NCBI GenBank assembly: GCA_002868905.1
Contig: PKUA01000025.1
Coordinates: 1-64,000, forward strand
Direction of reading: 5' to 3'
Length of the DNA: 64,000 nt
DNA from: Desulfuromonas sp.
Lineage (GTDB): Bacteria; Desulfobacterota; Desulfuromonadia; Desulfuromonadales; Geothermobacteraceae
The number at the start of each line of letters is the position of its first letter. The first letter of the stretch is position 1. Made by a program: the position numbers and the translations under genes. The notes under the pieces are model-generated. The model was not told the origin of the DNA, ran no database searches, and saw nothing but the letters and a program-made list of their open reading frames with translations. Below are positions 60,229 to 64,000 of this stretch, one piece after another.

Positions 60229-60390
60229 ATGAATATGGGGCAGATGGTGTTTGAGCGTTGCCAGCTTGAGCAGAAGAAGGTTATCGAAGGATTGTGTCTC
60301 TCTTACGACATGATTCGCGGGATCTGCCTGGAGAACATGAAGCCCTGTCTGGCAAGCGTTGAAGATGCTGAAATTAAAGAGAAAATTTAA
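60229..60390 (+). CDS. Small Cys-rich protein under sigma-54 control
   Basis: A 53-residue soluble protein with four cysteines (residues 11, 23, 33, 40), largely helical (Q-L-E-Q-K-K-V-I-E-G-L and S-Y-D-M-I-R-G-I-C-L-E-N-M-K-P-C). GGAGG and GGAG lie just before the ATG. No family recognised; the cysteines may bind metal or form a redox switch. The preceding sigma-54 promoter suggests regulated, perhaps nitrogen- or metabolite-linked expression. Confidence 0.68.
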   Translation: MNMGQMVFERCQLEQKKVIEGLCLSYDMIRGICLENMKPCLASVEDAEIKEKI

Positions 60391-60787
60391 TATCCTGTTT
60401 GTGAAATCCCGTGTCCGCGGTCAGCTGTGAAAAGGGCCACCTTGCCCGGAGCGACCGCAAGGACTGTTCCTCCCTTTGTGTCTCGATAGGTCTTAAGATA
60501 GTTCCCCTTCCCATCTCAATTTATTCCCCGGCACTAAACCGACCTGTGAAAAATTTGCATGGTTCAGGGTGAAAAATTTGCGTGTTCCCATCAGGCAACC
60601 CTCGTCGACAGTCAATATGTCGCTCTTTGATGGGGGTTGGTGAGCAGAGAATCATCGGCTTTATCTCTTGGCTGTTCTCTTGCCTTGGGACGCAAAATAG
60701 TTTAGTTTCCCATCTGACCTTATTGAACCTTTCTGCCTCATCCCGGCCTGCCGGTCTGGGGCATATCCCGGATCGAAGGAATTTGTC
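60391..60787. other. Intergenic region upstream of proS with a direct repeat
   Basis: No convincing gene. The 13-base string gtgaaaaatttgc occurs at 60546-60558 and again at 60569-60581, two helical turns apart, which suits a pair of regulator sites. The rest holds no clear terminator or riboswitch. Confidence 0.5.
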
Positions 60788-62503
60788 ATGCGATACAGTC
60801 AATACCTGCTGAATACCGTCAAGGAGACCCCTGCCGACGCCGAGGTGGTCAGTCACAAGTTGATGCTCCGGACCGGCATGATCAAAAAAGTCGCCGCTGG
60901 CATCTACAGTTATCTCCCTTTCGGTTTGCGCGCCATCCGCAAGGTTGAACAGATCGTTCGTGAGGAGATGGACCGCGCCGGGGCGATTGAACTGCACATG
61001 CCGATGGTCACTCCGGCCGAACTCTGGGAGGAGTCTGGACGGTGGCAACAGTACGGTAAAGAGCTGCTTCGTCTTAAGGATCGTAAAGATGGCGGTTTCT
61101 GCCTCGGCCCGACTCACGAGGAGGTCATTACCGATATTGTGCGTCGCGAAGTGAAATCGTATCGGCAGCTGCCGCTTAACCTCTATCAAATCCAGACCAA
61201 GTTTCGTGATGAGATCCGTCCCCGGTTCGGTTTGATGCGGGGGAGGGAATTTATCATGAAGGATGCATACTCCTTCGATACGGATGACGCCGGAGCTGAT
61301 GCTGCCTACGAAAAGATGTACCAGGCCTACCGGCGGGTTTTCCAACGTTGCGGCCTGAAATTCCGCGCGGTCGAGGCCGACAGTGGCGCCATCGGCGGCA
61401 GTTTTTCCCACGAGTTCATGGTTTTGGCTGAATCGGGGGAGGATGCAATCGTCTCCTGTGACAGCTGCGAGTATGCAGCCAATGTCGAGAAGGCCGAATT
61501 GAAGGCTCCCGCAGGCGTGGCGCCGACCGCAGCTGCAGACGTTTCGGAGGTGGCAACCCCGAATCAGAAAACCATCGAGGATGTGGCAGTATTTCTCAAG
61601 CTCGAGCCGAGTCAATTGGTCAAGACGCTGCTGGTCGAGACTGACGAGGAGGAGGTTGTGGCGGTGCTGCTGCGAGGCGACCGGGAGCTCAACCCCATCA
61701 AGTTGGCCAATCTGCTCGGTTCCAACTGTGTCGAGATGGCGTCCGAGGAAACGGTGCTCAAGGTGACGGGCGCCCCGGTCGGGTTTGCCGGGCCGGTCGG
61801 TTTGAAGGTGCGGATCCTGGCGGATCACGAAATTGGGACAATGGGTAATTTCGTCGTCGGTGGCAATGCGGCCGATCTGCACCTGGCCGGAGTCAACCAT
61901 GGCCGGGACTTCAATGTTGAACAGTTCGCCGATCTGCGCGAGGCCGAAGCGGGTGACGACTGTCCCCGTTGCAACGGCAAGCTTGAAATCTGGCGCGGGA
62001 TCGAAGTCGGCCATGTTTTCAAGCTCGGCACCAAGTACTCGGCTGCCATGAACGCCGTTGTCCTCGATGACCAGGGAAAAGAACGGACTTTGATCATGGG
62101 GTGCTACGGCATCGGCATCGGTCGGACCGTGGCAGCCGCTATCGAGCAGAACAACGATGACAACGGCATCATCTGGCCGTTGCCGATCGCGCCTTTCCAG
62201 GTGCTGATTACTCTGGTTAACCCGAAGGATGAAGAGGTCTGCAAGGCCGGAGAACAAATCTACACCGATTTGCAGCAAGCCGGAGTCGAAGTGCTGCTCG
62301 ACGACCGTGACGAACGTCCCGGAAGCAAGTTCAAGGACGCCGACCTGATCGGCTTGCCGCTCCGCATCACGGTTGGTGCTCGCGGGCTGAAGGAGGGGAG
62401 CGTCGAATTGCAGTGGCGCAAGGATGGTGAGCGCCGGATGCTGCCGCTTGAGAGTGCGGTGGAAGACATGCTGAAGTTGGTACGCGAGGGGATGCAAGAC
62501 TAA
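60788..62503 (+). CDS. proS: Prolyl-tRNA synthetase, bacterial type with editing domain
   Basis: A 571-residue class II aminoacyl-tRNA synthetase. Motif 1 lies around residue 50-75, motif 2 in [17 protein letters not shown] near 140, the INS editing domain is inserted at about 225-400, motif 3 is G-I-G-I-G-R-T-V near 443, and the anticodon-binding domain closes the protein. GAAGGA precedes the ATG. Confidence 0.97.
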   Translation: MRYSQYLLNTVKETPADAEVVSHKLMLRTGMIKKVAAGIYSYLPFGLRAIRKVEQIVREEMDRAGAIELHMPMVTPAELWEESGRWQQYGKELLRLKDRKDGGFCLGPTHEEVITDIVRREVKSYRQLPLNLYQIQTKFRDEIRPRFGLMRGREFIMKDAYSFDTDDAGADAAYEKMYQAYRRVFQRCGLKFRAVEADSGAIGGSFSHEFMVLAESGEDAIVSCDSCEYAANVEKAELKAPAGVAPTAAADVSEVATPNQKTIEDVAVFLKLEPSQLVKTLLVETDEEEVVAVLLRGDRELNPIKLANLLGSNCVEMASEETVLKVTGAPVGFAGPVGLKVRILADHEIGTMGNFVVGGNAADLHLAGVNHGRDFNVEQFADLREAEAGDDCPRCNGKLEIWRGIEVGHVFKLGTKYSAAMNAVVLDDQGKERTLIMGCYGIGIGRTVAAAIEQNNDDNGIIWPLPIAPFQVLITLVNPKDEEVCKAGEQIYTDLQQAGVEVLLDDRDERPGSKFKDADLIGLPLRITVGARGLKEGSVELQWRKDGERRMLPLESAVEDMLKLVREGMQD

Positions 62504-62506
62504 GCG

Positions 62507-63766
62507 ATGGGGGCCTGGTTCAACCGAAAGAAATTGCATCTGAGTGGCGGCGATTTGAAGTTGCCGGCGACGCTGGCCCGGGAACTCGGCAGCCGGCAGT
62601 TGACGGTCGTTTCTCACAGCCGGGACCATCTGCTGGTCGCCCCGGGCGATGGTGCGGGGGAGGTGACGTTGGCCGGGGATCTCGCCTCTTTTTCGGTGGT
62701 CGATCTTCTCTCCTTTCTGAATATGACCGGGCAGAGTGGTCTGTTGCGCTGTTCCCTGGAGGGCGGGGAGAAAGGACTTCACTTCGAGCAGGGAGAAGTT
62801 GTCGCTGCTGAAAGCGACATTCAGGAGGAGGGGTTAGCCGAAACACTTTTCCGCCTCGGCATCATTGACCGCAAGTTGCTGCGGGAGATCGTTAATGCAC
62901 CTCCGTCCCGTACCCCGCTTGGAAAACAGCTGGTCGACAAGCATTTGGTTGCTCCCAAGGATCTCTGGCGGGCGACACGTTGTCGCGCCGAGGAGATCAT
63001 TTACAACCTGTTTACGTATCAGTGTGGTGGCTTCTGCTTTTCCCGTCTGACAGACCCTGACCCGAAGCTGCTGCGGCTCAACCTGAACACGCGAGGGCTG
63101 ATTCTCGAAGGGTTACGCAGGGTCGATGAACGAAGCATGATCCTGAAGCAGATTGGGTCCCTCGATGTCGTGGTCTCCCTCTCAACCGAGGGGGGGGAGG
63201 CTGAAACGCCAGGCGAAAATGGCCTGCTCGATCTGATTCGCCCCCACCCGCTGCCGGTGCGCGAATTGCTGCGCAGCGCCGGAGTTGCCGAGTTTGATGG
63301 ATTGAAACAACTGCACCAGCTCTTCAGCAAGAAGTTGATCATTTTTCGCGAGCCGGTCGAGGAGGAAGTCGTCGGTGATTTCGGCGACCTGTTGCGCATT
63401 TTTAACGGTGCTTTGCGGGTGCTTTACATCGAGGTCTCCAAGGTCAATCCTGATTTTGGCACCGAAGTACGTCAATTTCTCGCCGAGCTGCCGGAGCCTT
63501 ACTGCTCAGTATTCCAGGATGCGATCTGGTGTGCTGATGGCTCCTTCGGCGGGGGTCGCATCAGGGAGAACCTGAGTGGTTTAGATGCATCGGATCAGCT
63601 GCGGCTGCTGGCAGATGCCATGAATGAACTGCTTTATATGGAGTGCCTGACCGCACGGCGGGACCTCGGGGTGGAACGGTCCACACCTCTGGTTGAGAGG
63701 GTCCAGGGAATTTCACGACGGGTCAAGTTGATTCTGGAGAAAAATGATGAAGCAAAAAGCGCGTGA
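62507..63766 (+). CDS. DUF4388 domain protein
   Basis: A 419-residue soluble protein. A DUF4388 segment (about 48-170) reads L-A-G-D-L-A-S-F-S-V-V-D-L-L-S-F-L-N-M-T-G-Q-S-G, then F-E-Q-G-E-V-V-A-A. It is common in deltaproteobacteria and linked loosely to gliding, signalling or cell polarity. The C-terminal part (from ~300) is helical, without recognised motifs. It starts 3 bases after proS and overlaps the start of pyrF, so the three are cotranscribed. Confidence 0.8.
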   Translation: MGAWFNRKKLHLSGGDLKLPATLARELGSRQLTVVSHSRDHLLVAPGDGAGEVTLAGDLASFSVVDLLSFLNMTGQSGLLRCSLEGGEKGLHFEQGEVVAAESDIQEEGLAETLFRLGIIDRKLLREIVNAPPSRTPLGKQLVDKHLVAPKDLWRATRCRAEEIIYNLFTYQCGGFCFSRLTDPDPKLLRLNLNTRGLILEGLRRVDERSMILKQIGSLDVVVSLSTEGGEAETPGENGLLDLIRPHPLPVRELLRSAGVAEFDGLKQLHQLFSKKLIIFREPVEEEVVGDFGDLLRIFNGALRVLYIEVSKVNPDFGTEVRQFLAELPEPYCSVFQDAIWCADGSFGGGRIRENLSGLDASDQLRLLADAMNELLYMECLTARRDLGVERSTPLVERVQGISRRVKLILEKNDEAKSA

Positions 63767-64000
63767 GAGGTTGATCTTTGCCCTCGATGTCGACAGTTTC
63801 GAAGAAGCGGAAAAGTGGGTCAAGTTGCTGCACGAAAAGGTCGGGGTGTTCAAGGTCGGTAAGCAGCTCTTCACCCGGTGCGGTCCGGATGTCGTGCGCA
63901 TGGTGCGGGCTGAAGGTGGGGATGTCTTTCTCGACCTGAAGTACCATGATATCCCCAACACCGTGGCCAAGGCGGGTCTGGAAGCGTGTCGGCTTGGCGT
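63744..64000 (+). CDS. pyrF: Orotidine 5'-phosphate decarboxylase (3' truncated by window edge)
   Basis: The first 85 residues of the last enzyme of UMP synthesis. I-F-A-L-D-V-D opens the barrel, and the catalytic signature L-D-L-K-Y-H-D-I-P-N-T-V lies near residue 64, which settles the family. ATG 63744 (followed by ATG 63747) has GGAG four bases upstream and overlaps the DUF4388 gene by 23 bases. Confidence 0.95.
   Translation, partial: MMKQKARERLIFALDVDSFEEAEKWVKLLHEKVGVFKVGKQLFTRCGPDVVRMVRAEGGDVFLDLKYHDIPNTVAKAGLEACRLG

Noticed and set aside
60521-62782. 753-residue minus-strand ORF over proS
   Set aside because: An antisense shadow of a GC-rich gene; it covers all of proS and has no recognisable domains.

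Overview
The window looks like a chromosomal segment of a Desulfuromonadales/Geobacterales-type deltaproteobacterium (Desulfurobacterota). This is inferred from gene content: a doubled-CXXCH multihaem cytochrome coupled to an NHL-repeat protein, a GEMM-I riboswitch with the cGAMP-type base change, an FprA flavodiiron protein, YedF with a neighbouring LysR regulator, a NikR-type nickel operator, DUF4388 and PilZ proteins, and a sigma-54 promoter. Composition is GC-rich and genes are densely packed on both strands. I saw no rRNA, tRNA, CRISPR array, insertion sequence or prophage.

Layout. 1-3.4 kb: 3' part of a secreted NHL-repeat protein with an 18-bp tandem-repeat linker, overlapping a ten-haem c-type cytochrome. 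3.5-9.0 kb (minus): plsC, rnj, uppP and ftsK. 9.2-15.9 kb: ssb, two HEAT-repeat proteins, an HD-GYP protein, coaE, a hydrolase and an IclR regulator. 16.2-21.7 kb: truD, trmB, a monohaem cytochrome, a DAHP synthase, flavodiiron FprA and a DUF4019 protein. 21.8-28.8 kb is accessory: a RuBisCO-like protein fused to a cupin, then a putative ribosomal-peptide (RiPP) locus. That locus has a B12-binding radical SAM protein with a PqqD-like C-terminus, a 46-residue precursor carrying six Cys-His-Ala/Gly-Pro-Ala/Ser repeats, a zinc-ribbon methyltransferase and an M19 dipeptidase. A PLP enzyme converges on it. 29-36 kb: small proteins, a cGAMP-type riboswitch and terminator ahead of a PilZ gene, an ErcA-like alcohol dehydrogenase with a sensor kinase, orphan nickel-transport accessory proteins behind a NikR-type site, and a hemerythrin.

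36-49 kb (minus) is a glycan/glycogen operon. It encodes a nucleotidyltransferase/phosphomannomutase-like fusion, a GH57 enzyme, galT and a giant alpha-amylase/glycogen synthase fusion, preceded by an unusual sensor kinase and its receiver. 49-57 kb: a TIGR01212 radical SAM protein, a Rep/UvrD helicase, a transglutaminase-like protein, the LysR/YedF pair, a lipoprotein and rlmD. 57-64 kb: ispG, a MscS channel, a polyphosphate-glucokinase-like gene, a cupin, a sigma-54-driven Cys-rich small protein, proS, a DUF4388 protein and the start of pyrF.

The best candidate for an undescribed system is the RiPP-like locus at 23.5-27.7 kb. Its precursor is a run of perfect pentapeptide repeats behind an almost full-length Shine-Dalgarno sequence, with three candidate tailoring or processing enzymes. 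Next come the RuBisCO-like/cupin fusion and the cGAMP-riboswitch-to-PilZ unit. All functions are read from sequence motifs and recalled family knowledge; no database search was possible.
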